DNA of 64,000 nucleotides from Halarcobacter sp. (GTDB lineage: Bacteria > Campylobacterota > Campylobacteria > Campylobacterales > Arcobacteraceae): the NCBI GenBank assembly GCA_030145305.1, contig JAQYVX010000003.1, positions 186,001-250,000 of the forward strand, written 5' to 3'. A program made the position numbers and the translations under genes. A model generated the notes under the pieces. The model saw only the letters and a list, made by a program, of their open reading frames with translations, did no database searches and had not been told where the DNA came from. Below are positions 54,504 to 62,765 of this stretch, in pieces. Each line of letters starts with the position of its first letter. Positions within the stretch are counted from its first letter, which is position 1.

Positions 54504-55088
54504 GCATTTGGACAACAACATAGTGATACAGATAGTCTAAAAAATAATAACACTCAAATAGAAGCAAATAATATAAATATAAATGCAACAAATGATGCGA
54601 ATTTCATAGGAGCAAATGTAAAAGCAAAAGATACCCTAAAATTAAATGTAAAAAATGACCTTGTAATAGAATCCCAAAGAGATATATATAATACAAATCA
54701 AAATGGTTTTAATGTAAGTGCAGGATTTAGTATAGGTGGAAGTAATAAAGACCAAGGGAAAGACTCAAAGGGTAAATCTACAGTAGCTTCAAGAGAAACT
54801 GCAAATCAAAATGTAGGACTAAGAATAGGTAATGGAAAAGTATCTTCTGTAAATGCTTCATATGGAGCAAATACAGGAAGAGTAAGAATAAAACAAACAG
54901 AACTTACCTCTCTAATAGGAAATAAAGTAAATGTAAATGTAGGAAATAATACTCACCTAAAAGGTTCACTTCTAGCAGCAGGAAAATATGATAAAACAAA
55001 TACCTTTATAGATAATGAAAACCTAAATCTAAAAACAAAAACCTTAACATACTCAAAAAATACAGTACAAGTAATAGTTTTAAAATAG
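54504..55088 (+). pseudogene. Truncated CdiA/FhaB-type exoprotein, haemagglutinin-repeat fragment
   Basis: A coding frame with no start that begins exactly at the edge of the left direct repeat. It encodes beta-helix-type repeats ([53 protein letters not shown]) typical of filamentous haemagglutinin and contact-dependent inhibition proteins. Signal, TPS secretion domain and most of the stalk are missing. The frame ends at 55086-55088; adding one A to the A6 tract at 55055-55060 lets it run on as [16 protein letters not shown] into the next piece. Confidence 0.75.
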
Positions 55089-55318
55089 GAACAAATATAG
55101 GTTTAAATCAAAATGCAAAAGATGATACAACAAAAGTAAACTCAACAAATCTAGTCTTTAGTAATAAACTAGGATATCAAAGAGATAAAACTCTAGCAAC
55201 CTTAGGAAAAGGTAAGGTAACAGTTACTGATAAAGAAAACTCAGATGATATAAACTCATTAAATAGAGATACAAAAAATATCAAAAAAAGCCAAGCAAAA
55301 ATAGGCTATGGAGTTGAA

Positions 55319-56125
55319 GTGGATGCCTCTTTGAATCATAGACTTCTTAGTGAAGAGGGTAGAAAAGAAATAGTAAAAGATTATGAAACAATAGCAAATA
55401 AACTAGGAGACTTTAAAGCTAATATCAAAGATAAATTTAATAATACAAAATTAACAAAAGAACAAAGAATAAAAATAAAAGAAAAAGGTTTAAAACAAAG
55501 CTTTGAGGAGAATTTAAAAAATAAAGGAATAAGTGCAGATAAAATACAAGAAATTATGAATGATGATTATATTAATAGTATCTTGACTTTATCTGATGAA
55601 AGTTTTCAAGAAAGCCCTGCTTCTAGTAAAAGTAAAACTATAGAAGCCCTAGGTGTGATTTCTGTTACAGCATCTAAAAAAAGCTTTGTTGAACATATGG
55701 TAGATTTAGTTGAAGTAGGTTCTGAATCAGTTAATAAGCTAGTAGAGTATATAGGAGAGGATAATGCAATTGGCGCAATTATGGTATTGCAAGTTGCACT
55801 TGAAGGAGCACCAAAAGCACTGTTAAGTTTAGCAGGAGAAGAGATACTAAATACTGTAAAAAAACCAGTAGTAGATAAAGTATCAACAATAATAGATGAA
55901 AAAGCATTAAAGACACAAGAAATAGTAAATAAAGAGAAAAAAGAAGCCTATGAAAACTTTTCAGATGTCTTAGCAGAGTTTGGATTTGATGTAGCACTTG
56001 GAGGAGCATATTCTACTATTAGAAGTGCTAAGAAGGTTGATAAGGCAAGTATTACTAAGGGTGATAAAGGGACAGTGGAAGAGTCGATAACTTTAAAAAT
56101 TCAGAAAGCAATACAAATCAACTGA
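55319..56125 (+). pseudogene. Middle piece of the decayed CdiA-type exoprotein (pretoxin region)
   Basis: 268 codons in the track frame, really open from about 55061 onward (LGYQRDKTLATLGKGKVTVT), so the GTG at 55319 is not a true start. It has the typical last part of a filamentous exoprotein: residual repeat strand, a helical acidic region (KIKEKGLKQSFEENLKNKGI), and a hydrophobic helical stretch (AIGAMVLQVALEGAPKALLSLA, near residues 155-175). It stops at 56123-56125 shortly after an A5 tract (56095-56099); one more A joins it to the nuclease domain as NSESNTNQLTSQEQL. Confidence 0.65.
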
Positions 56126-56265
56126 CTTCACAAGAACAATTATCTACTAATTATTTTGGTAATGAAAGAAAATATTGGATTAAAGAACCAATTACTTTTA
56201 ATGGAAATAAGGTATATCAAAGAGATAATCTATTTGATATAAATAAAATTGATTCAAAAACAGGA

Positions 56266-56514
56266 ATGACAAATTTACAGTTAATGAAAAATGGATATTC
56301 TCCTATTGGAATTGATGGGAAAAAAATTAATTTACATCATATGACACAAAGACAAAGTGGAGCTATTGCAGAAGTAACACAATCTTTTCACCAAAGTAAT
56401 TATGGTACAATTCATATTAATAGTGGAACAAAAATTCCTTCTGGAATTAATCGAAATGAGTTTAAAAAGTGGAAAAAACAATATTGGATAAATCGTTCTA
56501 AAGATTTTAAATAA
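56266..56514 (+). CDS. C-terminal LHH-type HNH/Endo VII nuclease toxin domain of the exoprotein
   Basis: 82 codons from the first Met, with the same frame open upstream to about 56100 (NYFGNERKYWIKEPITFNG). The core GKKINLHHMTQRQSGAIAEV followed by the later His-containing FHQSNYGTIHINS matches the LHH nuclease toxins found at the ends of polymorphic exoproteins; the predicted metal-binding histidines are all kept. It would cut nucleic acid in a target cell. Without the stalk it has no obvious delivery route. The immunity gene starts 11 bases after the stop. Confidence 0.75.
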   Translation: MTNLQLMKNGYSPIGIDGKKINLHHMTQRQSGAIAEVTQSFHQSNYGTIHINSGTKIPSGINRNEFKKWKKQYWINRSKDFK

Positions 56515-56525
56515 AAGGAACTAAA

Positions 56526-56948
56526 TTGAAATATAATATTGAAAATGTAATTGAAGAATTAGTTGAAGTATCTGAAAATAATAGATTAATGATAGATTTA
56601 CCAAATGATAAAATTTTAGAGAATTATCAAAAAGAAGTTGGAGTACCTTTCCCTAAAGATTACATATATTATTTAAAAAAAGCAAATAATATTTTTTATA
56701 ATTTAGATGAAATAGTATTAGTGACAAATAGAAATGAAAATGCCCCTAGTGAATTAAAAAGTATTATCAAAGAAGCTAGAAAATTAGGGCTTGATAGAAA
56801 TTGGATTCCTCTTTGTGAAGACAATGGTAACTATTATTGTCTAACTCCTAATGGAAATGTAAAATATTATGATTTAAATGGACCATCTTGTGAAGTATGG
56901 GAGAGTTTAGCTAGTTGGATAAAAGATGTTTGGATAGAAGGAAATTAA
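56526..56948 (+). CDS. SUKH/SMI1-KNR4-family immunity protein
   Basis: A 140-residue cytoplasmic protein. The family core is KEVGVPFPKDYIYYLKKANN (about residues 38-57), then a strand with WIPLCEDNGNYYCLTPNGNVKYYD (about 98-121) and the end VWESLASWIKDVW. SUKH proteins commonly neutralise nuclease toxins of the preceding gene. The start is TTG 56526 behind AAAAGGAAC, 11 bases after the toxin stop. Unlike the exoprotein it is fully intact, as expected if protection is still selected. Confidence 0.85.
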   Translation: MKYNIENVIEELVEVSENNRLMIDLPNDKILENYQKEVGVPFPKDYIYYLKKANNIFYNLDEIVLVTNRNENAPSELKSIIKEARKLGLDRNWIPLCEDNGNYYCLTPNGNVKYYDLNGPSCEVWESLASWIKDVWIEGN

Positions 56949-56949
56949 A

Positions 56950-56978
56950 AATTCTGGAAATTCCGGGGACAGGCATCT
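56950..56978. repeat. RAYT-associated terminal sequence
   Basis: TTCCGGGGACAGGCATC, a GC-rich motif foreign to the surroundings, sits just beyond the transposase remnant. Such GGGGACAGGCA-type sequences commonly flank REP-associated tyrosine transposase genes. Confidence 0.5.
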
Positions 56979-57139
56979 TTAAATTGAATCTTTTCTAGGA
57001 CGGCCCCTAGGTCTAAGAGTAGATTCAAGACCATATTTTTTAGATATCATATATTGCCAGTTGTCATTTCCTAAAGGAGATTGTCTTTCTATAGAATTTC
57101 TTATAAAATCTAAAGCAATCTTTTTTTCATATTCGTTTA
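56979..57139 (-). pseudogene. Remnant of a REP-associated tyrosine transposase (RAYT, Y1_Tnp-related) 3' end
   Basis: The minus strand encodes about 50 residues ending in a stop at 56979-56981: RNSIERQSPLGNDNWQYMI then KKYGLESTLRPRGRPRKDSI. The PLG...W...LGLESTLRPRGRPRK pattern is the usual C terminus of RAYT/TnpA-REP transposases. The catalytic HUH and Tyr region is absent; the match fades near 57139 and the right direct repeat begins at 57175. No intact copy is in the window. Confidence 0.65.
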
Positions 57140-57174
57140 TAAATAGTAACACCAAAAAATAAAAAACTTGCCTT

Positions 57175-57242
57175 AAAGTTAAATAAGGATTATTTTTTTA
57201 AAGAAAATTTTTGTTCAAATTCAAAAAGGCTTCTTACAAATA
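57175..57242. repeat. Right copy of the 68-bp direct repeat
   Basis: Identical to 54436-54503 except one base. It overlaps the final 51 bases and stop of the DUF1653-like gene, which shows that this copy is the original location of the sequence. Confidence 0.9.
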
Positions 57243-57375
57243 ATTCATCGCAATCATCTGGTTTATAAATAACTGCATCTATCCATATATCATTTTCTTG
57301 GATTTTACAAAAATCTTTTACGATGTAAGATTGTTTATTTTTATAATGTAAGTATGTTTTATCTTTTTGAATCAT
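57190..57375 (-). CDS. DUF1653-like small protein
   Basis: A 61-residue soluble protein. YLHYKNKQSYIVKDFCKIQE (residues 9-28) and [26 protein letters not shown] resemble the DUF1653 pattern (GxYxHYKG, VVYR, WVRPxxMF). Function is unknown. Its last 17 codons lie within the direct repeat that has been copied to 54436-54503. Upstream lies prfA in the same orientation; no strong ribosome site is seen before ATG 57373-57375. Confidence 0.65.
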   Translation of the reverse strand: MIQKDKTYLHYKNKQSYIVKDFCKIQENDIWIDAVIYKPDDCDELFVRSLFEFEQKFSLKK

Positions 57376-57404
57376 TAGTAAGTTTATTTTGGATTTGAAG
57401 GAAA

Positions 57405-57428
57405 CAAATGGCTATTATAAGCCATTTG
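57405..57428 (-). terminator. Hairpin overlapping the prfA stop
   Basis: 9-bp stem CAAATGGCT / AGCCATTTG with a six-base loop that includes the prfA stop codon. The following T content is low, so it may be a weak terminator. Confidence 0.45.
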
Positions 57429-58482
57429 CCTCAATAAGTCTTGTTTGATAATCTGCAATTAATGGATCTATTACTTCATCAAATAATCCATCATTCATAA
57501 TATAATCAAGTCTATAAAGAGTTAAAGTTATTCTATGGTCTGAAACTCTGTTTTGTGGGTAATTATATGTTCTAATTCTTCCACTTCTATCTCCAGTACC
57601 AACTTGCTCTTTTCTGTCAGCACCTTCTTTAGCCATTTTTTCTTGGTTTTCTAAATCATAAAGTCTAGCTTTTAAAACTTTCATAGCTTTGTCTTTATTT
57701 TTATGTTGAGATTTTTGATCTTGGTTTGTTACAACTAATCCTGTTGGGATATGAGTGATTCTAACAGCTGAATCTGTAGTATTTACAGATTGCCCACCAT
57801 TTCCACTAGCTCTCATAACATCAATTTTTAAATCAGTTGAATTAATTTCGATTTCTATATCATCAACTTCAGGAATAACTGCAACTGTGATAGCTGAAGT
57901 ATGTACTCTTCCTTGAGATTCAGTAGCAGGAACTCTTTGTACTCTGTGGGTACCACTTTCAAACTTTAATTTTGAATAAACATGGTTACCTTTAAAAAGT
58001 GCAACGATTTCTTTGAAACCACCTGATTCACTCTCACTTTGGTTCATGATTTCAACTTTCCATCCATTGTTTTCTGCGTATCTAAGGTACCCTTTAAAAA
58101 GGTCACCAACAAAGATTGCAGCTTCATCTCCACCAGCTCCAGCTCTTAGTTCTAAATAGATATTTTTATCATCATTTGGATCTTTAGGAAGCATTAGTAG
58201 TTTGATTTCTTCTTCGATTTCAGGTTGACGTTTTTCAAGTTCTTTAAGTTCTTCTTTTGCAAGTTCACCTAAGTCTTCATCATCAAGTAGTGATTTGTTT
58301 TCTTCAATATCTTCAATATTTTGAAGATACTCTTTCGCTAAATTAACTGTGGGTTCTATAGAAGATTGCTCTTTAGAAAGAGCAGTCATTCTCTTAATAT
58401 CGCTTGTTATTTCAGGAGAGATTAACAGCTTGTTAATCTCATTATATCTGTCTATAAATGGTTGTAGTTTATTTTTCTGCAT
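57415..58482 (-). CDS. prfA: Peptide chain release factor 1
   Basis: 355 residues, normal for RF1. The peptidyl-hydrolysis motif GGQ is in [11 protein letters not shown] (about residue 231), and the stop-codon reading motif PAT is in [12 protein letters not shown], which marks RF1 (UAA/UAG) rather than RF2. [15 protein letters not shown]-like segment [13 protein letters not shown] is also present. In the same orientation as rpsT, which lies 67 bases upstream. Confidence 0.97.
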   Translation of the reverse strand: MQKNKLQPFIDRYNEINKLLISPEITSDIKRMTALSKEQSSIEPTVNLAKEYLQNIEDIEENKSLLDDEDLGELAKEELKELEKRQPEIEEEIKLLMLPKDPNDDKNIYLELRAGAGGDEAAIFVGDLFKGYLRYAENNGWKVEIMNQSESESGGFKEIVALFKGNHVYSKLKFESGTHRVQRVPATESQGRVHTSAITVAVIPEVDDIEIEINSTDLKIDVMRASGNGGQSVNTTDSAVRITHIPTGLVVTNQDQKSQHKNKDKAMKVLKARLYDLENQEKMAKEGADRKEQVGTGDRSGRIRTYNYPQNRVSDHRITLTLYRLDYIMNDGLFDEVIDPLIADYQTRLIEANGL

Positions 58483-58549
58483 AGTAGTTTGTATTTATGT
58501 AAGTGTTATATGTATTATAGACTAAATATAAAAATATTTAAGTTTATAA

Positions 58550-58810
58550 TTATATAGCATTCACTTTTGTTTGTAATCTAGAAACTTTTCTAGCTGCAGT
58601 AGTCTTTTTTAAGATACCTTTACTTACACAATGGTGTACATATTTGTTAGCAACTTTCATAGCTTCAACCGCTGTTTCTTTATCAGCTGATTCGATTGCA
58701 ACCATTACATTTTTAGTTACATTTTTAATTCTTGTTTTGAAGAATCTATTTCTTTCAGTCTTTACTATTGTTTGTCTTGCTCTTTTTTCAGCAGATTTAT
58801 GATTTGCCAT
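58550..58810 (-). CDS. rpsT: 30S ribosomal protein S20
   Basis: 86 residues of bS20: [20 protein letters not shown] at the start and [21 protein letters not shown] near the end, highly basic and helical. Divergent from glmM, co-oriented with prfA. Confidence 0.97.
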   Translation of the reverse strand: MANHKSAEKRARQTIVKTERNRFFKTRIKNVTKNVMVAIESADKETAVEAMKVANKYVHHCVSKGILKKTTAARKVSRLQTKVNAI

Positions 58811-58904
58811 TTTAATTAACCTCTTTGTAAAATTTTTAAGGATAGAATGTTAGCCAATTAACTTTAAAGTAAGTTTAAAATAAGTTTAATTTTAGGAAGA
58901 TTTA

Positions 58905-60239
58905 ATGAAACTATTTGGTACAGACGGAGTAAGAGGCCTAGCAGGTGAGTTTTTAGATGCAATTACAGTTATGAAGTTAGCAACAGCTGCTGGGGTCTAT
59001 TTTAGAAAACATTCAACAACAAAACGAATTTTAGTAGGAAAAGATACGAGAAGAAGTGGATATATGATTGAAAATGCACTTGTAAGTGGATTAACTTCAA
59101 TAGGATATGATGTAATTCAAATTGGTCCAATGCCAACTCCTGCAATTGCATATTTGACAGAATCTATGAGATGTGATGCAGGAATTATGATTTCAGCTTC
59201 ACATAATTCATATGAAGACAACGGAATTAAATTTTTTGATAATCATGGCGATAAATTAGATTCTGCTTGCGAAGCAGAAATTGAAAAAATATTTTTTGAT
59301 GAACAAAGATTGATTTCTGAACAAGTTACAGGTAAAAAAATCGGAGCATCAAAAAGAATTGATGATGTAATTGGTAGATATATTGTTTCGATTAAAAGTT
59401 CTTTTCCAAAAGACTTATCTTTACATGGCTTAAGAATTGTTCTTGATTGTGCAAATGGAGCAGGATATAAAGTAGCGCCTACAATATTAGATGAATTAGG
59501 TGCGGATGTTATTACAATTAATAATGAACCTAATGGATTTAATATTAATGAAAACTGTGGTGCTCTTCATCCAGCACAAGTTGGGAAAATTGTAAAAGAG
59601 TATAGAGCTGATATTGGTATTGCACTTGATGGTGATGCGGATAGATTAGTTGTAATTGATGAAAATGGTGATGTAATTGATGGTGATAAATTATTAGGAG
59701 CTTTATGTGTGTTCTTAAATAATGAAGGAACATTAAAAGGTAAAGCCTGTGTTGCTACGGTTATGTCTAATAAAGCTTTGGAAGATTATTTAAAGAGTAA
59801 TGGATTAAATTTAATTCGTACTGATGTTGGTGATAAACATGTATTACAAGAGATGAAAAAAAATAGTATCAATTTTGGTGGTGAACAAAGTGGTCATATT
59901 ATTTTCTCTGATGTTGCAAAAACAGGAGATGGGTTAGCTTCTGCACTTCAAGTATTAGCACTTATTTTAAGAACTGGAAAGAAAGCTAGTGAAGCTTTAA
60001 ACCCGTTTGAACTTTATCCTCAACTTTTAACAAATTTAAAAGTTACAGAAAAAATACCCTTAGATAAAATCGAAGGTTTAGAAGATATTTTAAAACCAAT
60101 AAGAGAAAAAGGTATTAGAGATTTAATTAGATACTCAGGAACTGAAAATAAAATTAGACTTTTATTAGAAGGTAAAAATAAAAAAGACGTAGAGAACTCT
60201 ATGGATGTATTAGTAAAATTTATTAAAAAAGCTTTATAA
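58905..60239 (+). CDS. glmM: Phosphoglucosamine mutase
   Basis: 444 residues of the alpha-D-phosphohexomutase family, GlmM branch. The N terminus [13 protein letters not shown] is diagnostic. The phosphorylated catalytic Ser is in [13 protein letters not shown] (Ser99), the Mg site is DGDADRLVV (about 238-246), and the sugar and phosphate sites are GGEQSGHII and [11 protein letters not shown]. It converts glucosamine-6-phosphate to glucosamine-1-phosphate for UDP-GlcNAc. lspA follows 6 bases later. Confidence 0.97.
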   Translation: MKLFGTDGVRGLAGEFLDAITVMKLATAAGVYFRKHSTTKRILVGKDTRRSGYMIENALVSGLTSIGYDVIQIGPMPTPAIAYLTESMRCDAGIMISASHNSYEDNGIKFFDNHGDKLDSACEAEIEKIFFDEQRLISEQVTGKKIGASKRIDDVIGRYIVSIKSSFPKDLSLHGLRIVLDCANGAGYKVAPTILDELGADVITINNEPNGFNINENCGALHPAQVGKIVKEYRADIGIALDGDADRLVVIDENGDVIDGDKLLGALCVFLNNEGTLKGKACVATVMSNKALEDYLKSNGLNLIRTDVGDKHVLQEMKKNSINFGGEQSGHIIFSDVAKTGDGLASALQVLALILRTGKKASEALNPFELYPQLLTNLKVTEKIPLDKIEGLEDILKPIREKGIRDLIRYSGTENKIRLLLEGKNKKDVENSMDVLVKFIKKAL

Positions 60240-60245
60240 AATAAT

Positions 60246-60719
60246 ATGAGTAGAAAATTAAAAATTGTTTTTATTATCTTTAGTATCATTTTTATAATTG
60301 ATCAAGTAGTAAAATATGGTTTTGCAAACTTAGATTGGGATGTTGAAGGGCCATATATGTCTTTGCAATTGGCATATAATTATGGGGTAGCTTTTTCAAT
60401 GTTCTCTTTTTTAGCTGAATATTTAAAATATATTCAATTAACAATAGTCTTAGGAGGATTAATTTATTTATATAAAAATCCAGATGTATTTGAAGATTAT
60501 TATATTCCAATTGCTTTATTATGTGCAGGAGGTCTATCTAATATCTTAGATAGATTCACTTATGGGGGAGTTGTTGATTATTTTTATTGGCATTATGGAT
60601 TTGAGTTTGCGATATTTAATATTGCAGATGTAATAATAGATTTGGCTATAGTAATCATTATATATAAGCAAATAAAACAAGCAAGATTAGAAAAAAGACA
60701 AGAAGAGTCAAACTCTTAA
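60246..60719 (+). CDS. lspA: Lipoprotein signal peptidase II
   Basis: 157 residues with four membrane helices. The catalytic aspartates are in SNILDRFTYGGVVDYFYW and FNIADVIIDLAI; the conserved QLAYNYGVAFSMF loop is present. It cleaves signal peptides of lipidated proteins such as the binding lipoprotein at the window start. It is coupled to glmM by a 6-base gap. Confidence 0.94.
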   Translation: MSRKLKIVFIIFSIIFIIDQVVKYGFANLDWDVEGPYMSLQLAYNYGVAFSMFSFLAEYLKYIQLTIVLGGLIYLYKNPDVFEDYYIPIALLCAGGLSNILDRFTYGGVVDYFYWHYGFEFAIFNIADVIIDLAIVIIIYKQIKQARLEKRQEESNS

Positions 60720-60801
60720 AATTTTAATGTTTGGTGGGTTTAGTGAATTTTTGCTATAATCTCAAAAATTTAATAAAAATATAGAAAAAAAGTAGGGATT
60801 T

Positions 60802-62082
60802 ATGGGTCAAACAATAACAGAAAAAATATTTAGTGAACACGTAGGGCGTGAAGTTTTCGCTGGCGAAATTGTAAGAAGTCCAATTGATATGGTAATTGGA
60901 AATGATATTACTACTCCAATTTCAATTAGAGCCTTTGAAGAAGGTGGTTTTGAAAAATTAGCAAATCCAGATGCTTTTGCAATTGTTTTAGACCACTTTA
61001 TTCCAGCAAAGGATATTGCATCTGCAAATCAAGCTAAAATTTCTAGGGATTTTGCTTATAAACATGATTTAAAATACTTTTTTGATGAAAAAGATATGGG
61101 AATTGAACATGCACTTTTACCTGAAAAAGGTTTAGTCTTACCAGGTGATGTTATTATTGGAGCAGATTCACATACCTGTACGCATGGTGGATTAGGTGCC
61201 TTTTCTACAGGGATGGGAAGTACAGATATCTCTTTTGGAATGATTACTGGGGGAAATTGGTTTAAAGTTCCTGAAGCAATTAAAGTTGTTTTCAAAGGAA
61301 AACCAGCAAATGGAATTACAGGAAAAGATTTAATCTTAGAAATCATTAGAATTTTGGGTGTTGATGGAGCTTTATACAAAACTTTAGAGTTTACAGGTGA
61401 AGCAATACAATACTTATCAATGGATGATAGATTTTCTTTATGTAATATGGCAATAGAAGCAGGTGCTAAGAATGGTATTGTTCCTTATGATGAAGTTACA
61501 AAAGAGTTTTTAGATCAAACATCTATTTTAAATGATGGATTAAGAGCTGAGCCTAAAATTCACTATTCTGATGAGGATGCAAATTATTGTCGAATAATAG
61601 AAATTGATACAGATAAATTAGAGCCAGTTATTGCATATCCATTTTTACCATCAAACGGCCACTCAGTTTCACAAGCAGTTGCTGATAATATAAAAGTAGA
61701 CCAAGTCTTTATTGGATCTTGTACAAATGGAAGATTATCTGATTTTAAAGTAGCATCAGAAATCTTAAAAGGTAAAAAAGTTGCACGTCATGCCAGACTT
61801 ATTGTAACACCAGGAACTCAAAAAATACTTAGAGATGCTACAAAACTTGGATATATAGACATTTTAGTAGATGCAGGTGCTGTTGTATCAAATCCAACAT
61901 GTGGAGCATGTTTAGGTGGATATATGGGAATCTTAGGTGATGATGAGGTTTGTATTTCTACAACAAATAGAAACTTTGTAGGAAGAATGGGTTCACGATC
62001 TTCTAAAATTTATCTTGCAAACTCAGCTGTAGCAGCAGCAAGTGCTATTTCTGGATATATAACAGATCCTAGAAGTTTATAA
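60802..62082 (+). CDS. leuC: 3-isopropylmalate dehydratase large subunit
   Basis: 426 residues of the aconitase superfamily, LeuC/HACN type (shorter than the E. coli form of about 466). Cluster cysteines are in ADSHTCTHGGLG, GSCTNGRLSDF and NPTCGACLGG. It isomerises 2- and 3-isopropylmalate in leucine synthesis and needs the small subunit LeuD, which is not in this window. Promoter GCTATAAT lies near 60749-60760. mobA starts 2 bases after the stop. Confidence 0.93.
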   Translation: MGQTITEKIFSEHVGREVFAGEIVRSPIDMVIGNDITTPISIRAFEEGGFEKLANPDAFAIVLDHFIPAKDIASANQAKISRDFAYKHDLKYFFDEKDMGIEHALLPEKGLVLPGDVIIGADSHTCTHGGLGAFSTGMGSTDISFGMITGGNWFKVPEAIKVVFKGKPANGITGKDLILEIIRILGVDGALYKTLEFTGEAIQYLSMDDRFSLCNMAIEAGAKNGIVPYDEVTKEFLDQTSILNDGLRAEPKIHYSDEDANYCRIIEIDTDKLEPVIAYPFLPSNGHSVSQAVADNIKVDQVFIGSCTNGRLSDFKVASEILKGKKVARHARLIVTPGTQKILRDATKLGYIDILVDAGAVVSNPTCGACLGGYMGILGDDEVCISTTNRNFVGRMGSRSSKIYLANSAVAAASAISGYITDPRSL

Positions 62083-62084
62083 CT

Positions 62085-62666
62085 ATGTTAAGCACATATG
62101 ATATACCTTGTGTAATTTTATGTGGTGGGAAAAGCTCAAGAATGGGAGAAGACAAAGCTCTTCTTCCTTTCTCACATTCAGACTCTTTAACTGAATATCA
62201 ATACAAGAGACTCAAACCTTATTTTAAAAAAATATATCTCTCTTCAAAAAATGATAAATTTCCTTTTCTTAAAACTCAAACTAATAATTTAATTTTAGAT
62301 ATAAAAGAAGAATCCTCTCCAATTGTAGCTTTGGAAGCTATACTAAAAACAATAAAATCTTCAAAAGTATTTATAATAACAGTTGATACTCCTTTAGTAA
62401 AAATTGAATCAATAAAACAACTTGTTGAAAAATCTTTTGATAATGACATCTGCGTTGCCCAAACAGAAAGAACACATAATTTATGTGGAGTTTTTGATAA
62501 ATCTTGTTTATCAAAAATTGAAGATATGCTAAAAAATGATATTCATAAAGTAGGTTATTTATTGAAAAGTATGGAAACAAAGTATCTAAACTTTGAAAAT
62601 GAAGATGAATTTATCAATTTAAATGATAAAGAAGAATATGCAAGAGCCAAGTCTATTATAAGCTGA
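62085..62666 (+). CDS. mobA: Molybdenum cofactor guanylyltransferase
   Basis: 193 residues of the nucleotidyltransferase fold. The diagnostic N-terminal loop is VILCGGKSSRMGEDKALLPF (residues 10-29), and the Mg Asp is in VFIITVDTPLV. It attaches GMP to molybdopterin to give bis-MGD, the cofactor required by both DMSO-reductase-family enzymes in this window. It starts 2 bases after leuC, an unrelated pathway, so co-transcription looks like chance linkage. Confidence 0.85.
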   Translation: MLSTYDIPCVILCGGKSSRMGEDKALLPFSHSDSLTEYQYKRLKPYFKKIYLSSKNDKFPFLKTQTNNLILDIKEESSPIVALEAILKTIKSSKVFIITVDTPLVKIESIKQLVEKSFDNDICVAQTERTHNLCGVFDKSCLSKIEDMLKNDIHKVGYLLKSMETKYLNFENEDEFINLNDKEEYARAKSIIS

Positions 62667-62765
62667 AGTAATAATTATAATTGAATTATTCAGTCTTTTC
62701 TAAGTTTAGTATTATTTGTTTTTAGATACCCTTATAGATAAATTAACTAAATATAAGGACGTCAT

